Assembly: GCA_963169225.1 (NCBI GenBank)
Contig: CAUJDH010000028.1
Location: forward strand, 1 to 34,216
Direction of reading: 5' to 3'
DNA: 34,216 nucleotides
Origin: Actinomycetota bacterium
GTDB lineage: Bacteria; Actinomycetota; Actinomycetes; S36-B12; UBA10799
The position numbers and the translations under genes are program-made. Numbering within the stretch: the first letter of the stretch is position 1; each line of letters begins with the position of its first letter. The notes below the pieces were generated by a model, which worked only from the letters and a program-made list of their open reading frames with translations, made no database searches and was not told where the DNA came from. Below, piece after piece: positions 7,832-16,385 of this stretch.

Positions 7832-9556
7832 TCAACTACGCGCACGTTTAAGTCGCCCAGTTACTGCATTGAGTCCTTCTTGGACTTCATTGATCCGTAG
7901 GATTTTGGCGAAGAGCAAATACAGGACCAAAGTGACGATCCCGCCGATGACCAAAGTGGCGAATGCGTTCCACCAACTGTGTGACAGTACATCGACCGAG
8001 AAGCTATCGCCTTGGGAAGTGCCCACTATCCAGATGGCCACAGCCGCGCCGATTGCTGCAGCAGCACATGCCGCGACCATCGCCCGCACAAGTGTGGAGA
8101 TTGTGCGCAGACTGTCGAGCGAACCGAGCCTTACTCGCAACCACACCCAGGTAAACGCGAGGGCTACCCAATAGGCAAGTGCGTAGGCCAACGCCAAGGC
8201 TGCCACTTTGTAGTTATCGGGCGCGATGTCAGCCAGATAGATGGTGAGCGGAATAGCCACGATGTTGTAGCCAACCGTCACGAGGAACGGAGTTCGGGTG
8301 TCTTCGACGGCATACCAACCGCGCAACAGGGTGTAGAAGAGTGAGAACGGGATCAGGCCAATCGCAAACATCGACACCACTATTCCGGTGTAGGCGGCTG
8401 GTTCACCTGCGTTGGCGCCGAAGCCAAAGAAGATCGTGCCAAGTGCCGGACCGAAGAATCCGATGACAGCTGCGCAAGGAGCAAGTAACGAAGCGATCAC
8501 GCGCATACCGCCAGACACCTTGTCGGCAACCTCGCCCAGTTTGCCGTCTGCAGCTGACTGACTCATGCGCGGAAGTAACGCTGTAACAAGTGAGATGGTG
8601 ATCACCGAATGCGGGAGCATGAACACGAGGAAAGCACGTTGGTAGGTCGCGAGGCCTTGAGAGAAGTCGCCCATGGATTGTGCGATCACGTTGGCGTGAG
8701 TAGCCAAGCGAGTGATAACGAGGAACCCGATCTGGTTGACCAATACGAGGCCGATTGTCCAGCCGGCAAGGGTGCCTGACTTGCGCAGACCGTAGCCACG
8801 GAAGTCGAACTTGGGCCGGTACCGGTATCCCATTTTGATCATGAATGGCACGAGCACCAGAGCTTGGGCGACTACACCAATCGTCGTACCTAGTCCGAGC
8901 AATGTGATTTGTCCGGGAGTGATGTTCGCTACCGTGACCGTTCCGACCATCATGACGATGAACGCAATGGCGGTACCGATCACAATGAGGTTGTTGATGA
9001 TGGGGGCAAACATAGGGGCTGCGAAGTGCATTCGAGAATTGAGCACTTGGGAGAACATTGTGTAAAGCCCGTAGAACATGATCTGTGGCAAACAGAACCG
9101 AGTGAAGGCAATAGCTACTTCGCGTTCTTGCGCATCGAACTCTGAGGTCGCGTAGAGGTCGACGATTTGTGGAGCGAAGATAATGGTCACCACTGCCAGC
9201 AGCAGCAAGATGATGCCCACGAGGGTGATCAGTCGGTGGGCATAGCCGTCACCGCCGTCTTTATCGTGCTTCATGTGGCGAATCAGTTGAGGAACAAAGA
9301 TCGCGTTGAGTGCTCCACCGATCACCAGAATGTAGATGATGTTGGGAAGTGAGTTGCCCAGGTAGTACGCGTCAGCAACAATCGCCGAACCGATCGCGGC
9401 GGCCACCACGATGTCGCGAACCACACCCGTGATGCGGGAGATGATCGTGCCTCCGGCCATGATTGCGCTCGATTTCATGACCGCCTTGTTGTCGTCTACT
9501 TCCGCATCGACATCAAGTTCGACTTCGCCTTCAGATGGCGAGACTGGATCACTCAT
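7832..9556 (-). CDS. murJ: Lipid II flippase MurJ (MviN family)
   Basis: MurJ moves lipid-linked peptidoglycan precursor across the cytoplasmic membrane. The 574 residues have an acidic cytoplasmic N-terminus (1-25) followed by about 14 membrane segments. The first carries the conserved ISRITGVVRD, and further on are LGNSLPNIIY and NAIFVPQ. The protein ends soon after the last helix (GLNAVTGRLKRARS), so it lacks the pseudokinase and extracellular tail found in mycobacterial MviN; those are encoded by the next gene. The start overlaps the end of the DUF6049 gene by 8 bp, which indicates translational coupling in a NUDIX - DUF6049 - murJ operon. Confidence 0.95.
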   Translation of the reverse strand: MSDPVSPSEGEVELDVDAEVDDNKAVMKSSAIMAGGTIISRITGVVRDIVVAAAIGSAIVADAYYLGNSLPNIIYILVIGGALNAIFVPQLIRHMKHDKDGGDGYAHRLITLVGIILLLLAVVTIIFAPQIVDLYATSEFDAQEREVAIAFTRFCLPQIMFYGLYTMFSQVLNSRMHFAAPMFAPIINNLIVIGTAIAFIVMMVGTVTVANITPGQITLLGLGTTIGVVAQALVLVPFMIKMGYRYRPKFDFRGYGLRKSGTLAGWTIGLVLVNQIGFLVITRLATHANVIAQSMGDFSQGLATYQRAFLVFMLPHSVITISLVTALLPRMSQSAADGKLGEVADKVSGGMRVIASLLAPCAAVIGFFGPALGTIFFGFGANAGEPAAYTGIVVSMFAIGLIPFSLFYTLLRGWYAVEDTRTPFLVTVGYNIVAIPLTIYLADIAPDNYKVAALALAYALAYWVALAFTWVWLRVRLGSLDSLRTISTLVRAMVAACAAAAIGAAVAIWIVGTSQGDSFSVDVLSHSWWNAFATLVIGGIVTLVLYLLFAKILRINEVQEGLNAVTGRLKRARS

Positions 9557-11723
9557 TATGATCTCGCCAATTGTCTAGCTGGTGCACGTTCTCAGAATCG
9601 TCGGTGGGCTCAGGCTGTTCGGGAGTTGGGGCTTTGTCTGCTCGGCGTCGACGAATCGAATTGATTGCCAGCAAGATCACCAGCAATGCAAATGCGGCGA
9701 TCACAACCCAGGTCGCTGCTCGTGCATAAGCCGAGCTGCGAACCGAGATCTCCTCTGGTGAACCCCAATCGGAGCCGTCTGGTGCAACCAATTGGATATT
9801 GACTGGCAAGTCCTCCGAGCCCACGACCTTGACGGGAATTTCCACACTGGTTTTGCGTTTGGCCGGAATCTTGAACTCTGATTCCACATCGGATTCCAAG
9901 CGCACGGATGGTGTGGCATCCAGCCGCACCTTGATTGTCGCGGGTTGATCAAAGTCGTTGATCAGTGTGATCGGAATCGAGCCCGAGTCACCCGAGACGC
10001 TAACTACTTCGCTAGCTACTGCTCGCAACTTTCCTTTGCCTTGGCTGATCTGCTGATTGATTGTTTCGAGCAAAGCGCGACCATTACGACGGTTTCCTTG
10101 CCAAGCCGTTGACTCCGCCCGAAGCAGCGCAGACTGCATCGGGTTGGTGTACTCGGCGCCATTGCTAAGAACCGAGTTGAACGGCTGCAGACTTCTTTGT
10201 GCCGAGGCGATTACTTGAAAGTAGTTTGCGGTACTACGACCAGTAGTGGTGCCGACTGTCGGCTCACGTAAGGCATCGGTGCGTTCGGGCAAGTGTGTTT
10301 CGATGACCTCATCTTGAGAGGCGGCTTTGACCCATTCGGCTTGGTTGACTGTCTTGAGTACAGAATCCAGTACCGCAGTATTGGGAGCCCACAAAGTGGG
10401 GGGAGCCACCACGATAGAAGTCTCTTCTTGCGAAGCAGGCCAAGCACCGATCAGTGCGAAGATCCGTTGGCGTAGACGAACTTGGTCTGCGGGTTCGTCT
10501 GCCTGTTGGGCAAACGCTGCCGAAAGGTCCGGGTCGGCAACCACTCCTGGAACTAGATCCCGGTCAGTCTCGATCTTGGTCATGGGATTACGAGATCGAT
10601 CAAAATATCCGTTGTCTAGTAGCGCATTCCGTGACACCACGGCGAGCATGGAGCCTGCGCGCGAAGAGAAGTTCATGGCTCCAGGGGACATTCTGCCTTC
10701 GGGCAACCAGGTCAGAGATTGGGTAACTGCGGTACCTAAATCAGTCGACAAGGTGGAGGCAGCACTGCGAATTGCGCCAGCGGCGTTGCTCCGCATGTTG
10801 TTCGCTACCAAAGCAGTTGTGTCCGAATGTGCATACGGCATGGCCAGAACGCGTGAACCGTTCAGGGTTTGTTTCGCCCGTGCCAACCAGTTGGCTGCCG
10901 CTTCGTTATGGGTTCCTTTGATTTGTTCGTTCTGGTCATTCAAGTATTCGTAACCGTTGGCTATCGTGGCCACGGTTTGAATCAGTGAAGGATCAACGAC
11001 CCAGGTTGCTGAGTTTTTGGCATTGGGGACACTGATGAGTCCGTTTAGTCGCCCGTTCGTGTCGACTGAAGCGGGAGTCTGGTCAGTCATCAACAAGTTG
11101 GTAGAGGTCTTGTTGGGGATCGTTGCAAGCGGCCAGTACACCAATAAGTTGATCGGTTTGTATTCGCGATCTTTTGGGTACCACGGCAAGAAAGTCTGAG
11201 TGAATCCGAAGTGCGAGGAGTCATTTACATCTGATGCTTGGACTTGGAGCGCATAGATCCCGCTACTTCCCAATGCGATTTCTTTGAATGGGATGGTGAA
11301 CTTGAAAGGTGTCGAACCGCCTGGTGCTAGGCCACCGGAGCTGCCCAGGCTTTGGGTTACCTGGCCGCCAGGTAACGCTCTGGTTGAGGCGATGGAAGTG
11401 TTCGAATCCAGATCAATTACCGATTGCACGCTAGTGACGGGTGATTGTCCAATACTCAAGTTCACCTGAATGGTGTCTATCGGGTTGTCCGACCGGTTGG
11501 TGACTGCGCCAGAGACGACGAGGTTTCGCTTGGGTTGCGGATTAAGCGGTCGCAGCGCGGTGATTGCCACCTCGAGGCCAGATATGCCGGGGTTCGTCTC
11601 AGGCTGTACTGGGTCGTCCGCCTGGGCAGCTGGGGCAGCTATTAGGACCGAAGCGGCAACAAAGAAGGCGACTAGGTAAGCGAGCGCGTTGGTTGAGACC
11701 TTGAGAGGCGAATAGGACTTCAT
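9549..11723 (-). CDS. DUF6049 family secreted membrane-anchored protein
   Basis: A 724-residue protein with an N-terminal signal sequence (hydrophobic 14-32, likely cleavage after AQA at residue 35), a long extracytoplasmic region and a C-terminal transmembrane helix (about 667-690) followed by RRRR and a Pro/Glu-rich cytoplasmic tail. The family sits directly upstream of murJ across actinobacteria (Rv3909 in M. tuberculosis) and has no established function. The outer part begins with a beta-sandwich-like segment (about 45-180) and has a second immunoglobulin-like segment before the helix. The start overlaps the NUDIX stop codon as ATGA. A wall-related role with MurJ is inferred from context only. 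Confidence 0.85.
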   Translation of the reverse strand: MKSYSPLKVSTNALAYLVAFFVAASVLIAAPAAQADDPVQPETNPGISGLEVAITALRPLNPQPKRNLVVSGAVTNRSDNPIDTIQVNLSIGQSPVTSVQSVIDLDSNTSIASTRALPGGQVTQSLGSSGGLAPGGSTPFKFTIPFKEIALGSSGIYALQVQASDVNDSSHFGFTQTFLPWYPKDREYKPINLLVYWPLATIPNKTSTNLLMTDQTPASVDTNGRLNGLISVPNAKNSATWVVDPSLIQTVATIANGYEYLNDQNEQIKGTHNEAAANWLARAKQTLNGSRVLAMPYAHSDTTALVANNMRSNAAGAIRSAASTLSTDLGTAVTQSLTWLPEGRMSPGAMNFSSRAGSMLAVVSRNALLDNGYFDRSRNPMTKIETDRDLVPGVVADPDLSAAFAQQADEPADQVRLRQRIFALIGAWPASQEETSIVVAPPTLWAPNTAVLDSVLKTVNQAEWVKAASQDEVIETHLPERTDALREPTVGTTTGRSTANYFQVIASAQRSLQPFNSVLSNGAEYTNPMQSALLRAESTAWQGNRRNGRALLETINQQISQGKGKLRAVASEVVSVSGDSGSIPITLINDFDQPATIKVRLDATPSVRLESDVESEFKIPAKRKTSVEIPVKVVGSEDLPVNIQLVAPDGSDWGSPEEISVRSSAYARAATWVVIAAFALLVILLAINSIRRRRADKAPTPEQPEPTDDSENVHQLDNWRDHNE

Positions 11724-12253
11724 GGCAATTGATCCAGGAGTTCATCCACGCGCGTGAGTAGTCCACGTTCGTCCGCGTACACGAGCCGGGATTGGAGCTC
11801 CGAGATCGGCACCAGTTCTACATCGGCTACCTCGGCGTCTTCGGTGCTGATTTCGCCACCTACACGTTGAATGAGGAAGTGATGAACCGTCTTGTGGATC
11901 CGCTTGCCGTTCGAGACGAATGAATAATCGACGGATCCGAGTTCTGCCAGGATCTCGCCCTCAAGCCCTGTCTCTTCGCGGACCTCACGAATGGCTGCGT
12001 CTTCTCGAGTTTCGCCAGGTTCAATATGGCCTTTGGGTAAAGACCACATAAGCCGTCCGCGTCGGTCTAGTTTTCCGATCAATGCGGCTCGTAGCTCGTT
12101 ACCGGAGCGATCCAGCACAAGACCGCCAGCACTGGTCTCTTCTTGTGCTTCAACGACCTCGGGTCGGCGAATGTCTGTGGGGACTGGGCGTTTGCCCGTT
12201 CCATCGAAGGGACCAGCTGCGGGTTCAGAAAAATCGCCACGGCCAGTACTCAT
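11720..12253 (-). CDS. NUDIX hydrolase
   Basis: NUDIX enzymes cleave nucleoside diphosphates linked to another moiety. The 177 residues carry a complete Nudix box at about 75-97 (GHIEPGETREDAAIREVREE, then TGL) with all the glycine, glutamate and arginine positions, preceded by a disordered N-terminus of about 35 residues. The equivalent gene in M. tuberculosis (Rv3908, mutT4) lies in the same place, divergent from the CCA enzyme. The substrate cannot be read from sequence. A TAGTCT hexamer six bases before the ATG suggests a leaderless start. It is the first gene of the NUDIX - DUF6049 - murJ operon. Confidence 0.92.
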   Translation of the reverse strand: MSTGRGDFSEPAAGPFDGTGKRPVPTDIRRPEVVEAQEETSAGGLVLDRSGNELRAALIGKLDRRGRLMWSLPKGHIEPGETREDAAIREVREETGLEGEILAELGSVDYSFVSNGKRIHKTVHHFLIQRVGGEISTEDAEVADVELVPISELQSRLVYADERGLLTRVDELLDQLP

Positions 12254-12259
12254 AGGTCA

Positions 12260-12265
12260 AGACTA
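12260..12265 (-). promoter_or_regulatory. Probable -10 element for leaderless NUDIX/murJ operon
   Basis: TAGTCT on the minus strand, six bases before the ATG at 12253, in the 72-bp divergent region shared with the CCA gene. Confidence 0.55.
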
Positions 12266-12290
12266 GTCAGTTAATGCCTTGTGCCCCATA

Positions 12291-12317
12291 TTCACAATGC
12301 GGTATGCCCGATAAAAT
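12291..12317 (+). promoter_or_regulatory. Possible promoter of the CCA-adding enzyme gene
   Basis: TTCACA (12291-12296) and TAAAAT (12312-12317) are separated by 15 bp, shorter than the usual 17. The -10 ends 8 nt before the ATG at 12326, so the message would be leaderless or nearly so. Confidence 0.4.
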
Positions 12318-12325
12318 GGTTACCT

Positions 12326-13768
12326 ATGACCTCCGAAGTAGCCTCGCCAAGTCCGCTACGCCTCACCCCAGACGCTTTGGCAGCGCAAGTGCCATTGGCG
12401 ATCGAACTTGGTGACAGGTTTGCTGACGCTGGATTCGAGCTCGCTCTTGTAGGTGGAACGGTTCGGGACCTTCTGCTCGGACGCGAAATCAACGATTTGG
12501 ATTTCACCACCGATGCCAGGCCCGAACAAATCAAGCCGCTCGTGTCGGGTTGGGCTGATGACATTTGGGATGTGGGTGCCAGATTCGGCACGATTGGCGG
12601 GAACAAAGACGGGTTTCAGGTCGAGATCACGACCTATCGGACCGAGTCCTATGGGCAGGATTCCCGCAAACCCGAGGTTGCCTATGGCGACACTTTGGCT
12701 GGAGATGTTGAGCGGCGTGACTTCACCATCAACGCTATGGCCATCAAGGTTCCGGCTATCGAGTTTGTGGACTTTTGCGGCGGCATCCCCGATTTGATGG
12801 CTGGGGTGCTGCGTACGCCGGGCACCCCGGAGCAATCATTTGGTGATGATCCGCTTCGTATGCTCCGTGCGGCCCGGTTCGCAGCCCAGTTGGATTTCGA
12901 GGTGGCGCCTGAGGTTTTGCTCGCGATGCGCGAGATGGGTGACCGCTTGGGGATTGTGTCTGCTGAGCGGATTCGTGACGAGTTCGACAAGTTGATCTTG
13001 AGTAAGAATCCTAGGCGAGGTATCGAAATTCTGGTTGCTACTGGGCTTATTGACTACATTGCACCAGAGATCCCAGCACTAGCCCTTGAGATTGACGAGC
13101 ACCATCATCACAAGGATGTGTACGAACATTCGATCAAGGTGCTGGAGCAGGCTATTGATTTGGAACAGTCGCACGAACCACATATGGAACCCGATCTCGT
13201 GCTTCGGTTGGCGGCTTTGTTTCATGACATCGGCAAGCCCAAGACCCGCAAGTTTGAGTCTGGCGGTTCGGTGTCATTTCATCATCACGAGGTAGTCGGA
13301 GCAAAGATGGTGCGCAAACGTATGCGCGAGCTCCGGTACCCGAAGGACACGATTGACCGCGTCTCGCATTTGGTGGCGCTGCACTTGCGGTTTCACGGGT
13401 ACTCCGGCGGCACTTGGTCGGACTCGGCCGTGCGTAGATACGCACGCGACGCTGGCGATGAACTCACCCGTCTACACAAGCTCACCAGGGCTGATTGCAC
13501 TACTCGCAATAAGCGCAAAGCTGCGGCCTTGGCAGCGTCTTACGATTCACTCGAGGCACGGATCGCCGAACTTGAGGAGCAAGAAGAACTTAAGGCTGTC
13601 CGGCCGGATTTGAACGGCGAGCAGATCATGGCGATCTTGGGTATCAGCGAGGGACGAGAGGTCGGTCAGGCGTACAAGTTCTTGTTGGAGCGCCGACTAG
13701 ACCGAGGTCCGGTTGAACCAGATGTTGCCGAGGCCGAACTCAAGGAGTGGTGGGCCGCTCGTCAGTAG
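12326..13768 (+). CDS. cca: CCA tRNA nucleotidyltransferase (poly(A) polymerase family)
   Basis: This enzyme adds or repairs the 3' CCA end of tRNA. The 480 residues show the class II nucleotidyltransferase head with GGTVRD, NDLDFTTDAR (metal-binding Asp pair) and RRDFTINAMA, and a C-terminal HD-type module with a histidine-rich stretch (DEHHHHKDVYEHS) and LFHDIGKPKTR, as in actinobacterial PcnA/Cca proteins. The frame extends to a GTG at 12281, but the ATG at 12326 gives the normal length, begins just after a -10-like TAAAAT and precedes the first conserved region. The 3' end overlaps the convergent membrane-protein gene by 29 bp. Confidence 0.93.
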   Translation: MTSEVASPSPLRLTPDALAAQVPLAIELGDRFADAGFELALVGGTVRDLLLGREINDLDFTTDARPEQIKPLVSGWADDIWDVGARFGTIGGNKDGFQVEITTYRTESYGQDSRKPEVAYGDTLAGDVERRDFTINAMAIKVPAIEFVDFCGGIPDLMAGVLRTPGTPEQSFGDDPLRMLRAARFAAQLDFEVAPEVLLAMREMGDRLGIVSAERIRDEFDKLILSKNPRRGIEILVATGLIDYIAPEIPALALEIDEHHHHKDVYEHSIKVLEQAIDLEQSHEPHMEPDLVLRLAALFHDIGKPKTRKFESGGSVSFHHHEVVGAKMVRKRMRELRYPKDTIDRVSHLVALHLRFHGYSGGTWSDSAVRRYARDAGDELTRLHKLTRADCTTRNKRKAAALAASYDSLEARIAELEEQEELKAVRPDLNGEQIMAILGISEGREVGQAYKFLLERRLDRGPVEPDVAEAELKEWWAARQ

Positions 13769-15053
13769 CAGTTTCGGTGACTTGTTCAGTCGTAACTTCC
13801 GCTTCAGAACCGTCGCTAGCTACGACTACCGTGTCGGTCATTTCGACTTCTTCTTGGACTATTTCGCCAGGCGCCGCCACAGGCTTCCTGCCAGGCTTGG
13901 CGAACGGCCCCGAGTTGCGGTATCTGACAAAGATCGGCACGAGAACCATGATGATGCCGACGATTACAGCGAGCCATGCGCCTTTACTCAGGTTGCCGAT
14001 CAGTAGCTCATAGAACACGTTGCTGCCCTTTTGGAACAAAGTGCCTTCAAACGCATTGGTGAACTGGTTTTGACCGATCGATATGACGAGGAACACCGCG
14101 ATTCCGCCAAGGATCCACAGCACACCTGAGATCATTGTCATCCGTAGGCGTCTGGTGGACAGTGCGATCGCTCCGGCGAACAGTGCGATGGCGAACACGA
14201 TCAGCCAAGTGGCGATCGGCACAGTGAGTGCGTAGATCGCTTGCGCTTGTTTAAGTTGGCTCTCGTTCATGAGAACGATGGGGTCAGCGTTGAGTCGGTT
14301 CTCGAAGTCGCTCGCCTTTTGCTGCACTCCTTCTTGGGCATCATTGAGGCGGTCGCTTGCACTGTTGAGTGATTCGTTTGCGCGATCTACCGCACCGTCG
14401 GTCGCTCCATTGATGCGATCACGAACATTGTCGGGAATCTTGTCAGCCAAGTCTTTAGGTAGCTCGAACGAGTCGCTGTTAGTGAGTTGTTTAGGCAGCT
14501 CGATCCCACGCTTCTCCAACGCGGCTTTGATCGCATCGGTCAACGAGTTGAAGTCGACGACTACTTCACCGTTGCGTACCACTGTGCCAGGAGGAGGATT
14601 TCCCTCTAGAACGTCGAGTATGGCAGTCTGTGCGCGAGTAATGATCGTTGCTAATACTTGACGGCCGCTAGTGCTTTGGACCAGGTTGAGTACAAAGGGG
14701 TAGACAAGCGGCTTTAACGAAAAACCGAACTTGCTAAATAGTGCTTTGAGTTGCGGAGCGTTGTCGAGCACGTTCGACTCTTGGACGTATCCCACGATTT
14801 GGTCGGTGGCCCAAGTGGCAACTTCGTCTTGCACAATCGGATCCGACACAGTCTCGTTGACCACGGTCGAGAAGGTCTCCGGATTGGTCACCGTGTTCTT
14901 GCCCCAGAAGCCGATGATGCCAACCGGAAGCAAGATCGCACCTAAGACGAGACAGAGTCCGGCGCAAAAGGCTCTGATCCGAAACTTCCGTTTTGCCGGT
15001 ACCGGATCGGGGGTTGCCGCCGTGATCTCTTCTGGTGCCTCAACTTCTGACAT
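13740..15053 (-). CDS. Membrane protein of unknown function with large extracytoplasmic coiled region
   Basis: The 437 residues contain one N-terminal membrane helix (about 29-50), a long polar stretch of roughly 220 residues predicted outside the membrane, then three helices (about 272-295, 303-324 and 354-376), and a charged Glu/Thr-rich C-terminal tail. The outer part includes a probable coiled-coil (about 220-260, NESLNSASDRLNDAQEGVQQ). I do not recognise a named family with confidence, although similar proteins exist as hypothetical membrane proteins in actinobacteria. It starts with a TAAGCT hexamer six bases before ATG (leaderless), and its last 29 bp overlap the convergent CCA gene. 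Function unknown. Confidence 0.75.
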   Translation of the reverse strand: MSEVEAPEEITAATPDPVPAKRKFRIRAFCAGLCLVLGAILLPVGIIGFWGKNTVTNPETFSTVVNETVSDPIVQDEVATWATDQIVGYVQESNVLDNAPQLKALFSKFGFSLKPLVYPFVLNLVQSTSGRQVLATIITRAQTAILDVLEGNPPPGTVVRNGEVVVDFNSLTDAIKAALEKRGIELPKQLTNSDSFELPKDLADKIPDNVRDRINGATDGAVDRANESLNSASDRLNDAQEGVQQKASDFENRLNADPIVLMNESQLKQAQAIYALTVPIATWLIVFAIALFAGAIALSTRRLRMTMISGVLWILGGIAVFLVISIGQNQFTNAFEGTLFQKGSNVFYELLIGNLSKGAWLAVIVGIIMVLVPIFVRYRNSGPFAKPGRKPVAAPGEIVQEEVEMTDTVVVASDGSEAEVTTEQVTETATDERPTTP

Positions 15054-15059
15054 GTTTGG

Positions 15060-15065
15060 AGCTTA
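15060..15065 (-). promoter_or_regulatory. Probable -10 element, leaderless membrane-protein gene
   Basis: TAAGCT on the minus strand, six bases before the ATG at 15053; no ribosome binding site. Confidence 0.5.
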
Positions 15066-15107
15066 TTGCACTAGGAGCACACAATGCGCTTCCTCAGTGT
15101 CACGTAC

Positions 15108-16373
15108 TTATTGGCGTATCAGCTGCGCCTTGCTGCGGCTGTAAATCAGGCCGACTACAACGAGGAAGACTCCGGTGCCGATCGCGGCGACGATGCTCAC
15201 ACCAGAAGCCGGCAAGGTGAGCGCGACTATGGCTACACCGGCTGTGAGCCCAAGGTTGACGGCGATGTCGTAAAGGGTGAATACACGTCCGCGGTATTCA
15301 TCGGTCAAGTCACTCTGAACTGCGGTATCGGCGCAAATCTTCGCCACTTGTCCAGCCATTCCGATCGCTGCGCCGCCGATCATGAGGGCGGTAAGCGAAT
15401 GGATCGCTAACCCTAGGCCGGTCACAATTCCGGCGCCGATGAACACGATCGACGTCCACTTGACTGCGCCAATGCGCCTGACCATCCGGGGCGAACAGAT
15501 AGCTCCGATCAAAGCTCCAAAGCCTGCGGCTGCCAGTACAAGTCCGGTCAGACTCACCGCTTGCGTGGCGTTATCGGGCGACAGGGTATTGCGGATGATC
15601 ATGATGCCGGTCAGTGTCGCGGCACCGAGGGCTACTCGGTGCAGGGCAGTCACTGTGACGGCACGAAAGGCGGGCTTGTGACTGGTCAGGGCGTTCGATC
15701 CATCTATGAGGCCCCGTACGACGCTGCCTATGGTGTCTCGTGGTTCGCTGTCGTCGGGACCGAGCAGGTTCTTTGGCATCCGCAGGGCCAATAGACCTGA
15801 TGCCGCAAAGATCATGGCGCAGGCGATCAACAAAGTGGTTGAGGCTGAGTCACCGCCACCTAGAGTTTGCAGGAGCGCAAATCCGAACACGCCACCGATC
15901 GCGGCGAAGATTGTTCCGGCCGTGGGCGAGTAGGCGTTGGCCGTGACGAGCACACGTTTGTCGACTGTGTGCGGCAGTGAGGCCGAGAGACCTGCGAGCA
16001 CAAATCGGTTGATGCCCAAGGCAATCAACACTGCTACTGCAAGCGCGATGCCAGACGATCCGTTGCTCGTGAGCCAGGCGATGTAGACGACGATCAGCCC
16101 GCGAATGATGTTGCCGTAGAGCAGCACTTGGCGTCGGCGCCAACGATCAAGAAAAACGCCAACGAACGGACCGACGAAAGTGTAGGGAATGTAGATCAGA
16201 GCAAAGGCGAGGGCTATACCCAGCGCATCGGATTGGCGCTCGGGCGAGAACAAAATGAACGAGCTAAGCGACGCCTGAAACAACCCATCACAAAATTGCC
16301 CAACCAAACGAACAGCGAGTAGTTCCCGGAATCTTTTGGATCCTAGAACTACTCGCCATTCAGCTGTTTTCAC
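15108..16373 (-). CDS. Major facilitator superfamily transporter
   Basis: A 421-residue polytopic protein with about 12 membrane segments and the cytoplasmic loop signature FLDRWRRRQVLLYG after the second helix, typical of MFS drug/solute exporters (MFS_1/MFS_3 type). The cargo cannot be inferred. An MFS gene occupies the same position beside ino1 in other actinomycetes. The start is GTG, nine bases after the ino1 stop. A TAACCT hexamer six bases before the GTG suggests leaderless initiation from its own promoter, and its first three bases are the ino1 stop codon. Confidence 0.88.
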   Translation of the reverse strand: MKTAEWRVVLGSKRFRELLAVRLVGQFCDGLFQASLSSFILFSPERQSDALGIALAFALIYIPYTFVGPFVGVFLDRWRRRQVLLYGNIIRGLIVVYIAWLTSNGSSGIALAVAVLIALGINRFVLAGLSASLPHTVDKRVLVTANAYSPTAGTIFAAIGGVFGFALLQTLGGGDSASTTLLIACAMIFAASGLLALRMPKNLLGPDDSEPRDTIGSVVRGLIDGSNALTSHKPAFRAVTVTALHRVALGAATLTGIMIIRNTLSPDNATQAVSLTGLVLAAAGFGALIGAICSPRMVRRIGAVKWTSIVFIGAGIVTGLGLAIHSLTALMIGGAAIGMAGQVAKICADTAVQSDLTDEYRGRVFTLYDIAVNLGLTAGVAIVALTLPASGVSIVAAIGTGVFLVVVGLIYSRSKAQLIRQ

Positions 16374-16379
16374 AGATTT

Positions 16380-16385
16380 AGGTTA
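16380..16385 (-). promoter_or_regulatory. Probable -10 element of the MFS gene overlapping the ino1 stop codon
   Basis: TAACCT on the minus strand, six bases before the GTG at 16373. The TAA of the hexamer is the ino1 stop codon. Confidence 0.45.

Noticed and set aside
10327-10953. 208-codon antisense frame inside the DUF6049 gene
   Set aside because: No recognisable domain or start signals; a shadow of the real gene's codon pattern.
12281-12325. GTG start 45 bases upstream for the CCA enzyme
   Set aside because: It would lie upstream of or within the likely promoter and adds residues not expected for the family.
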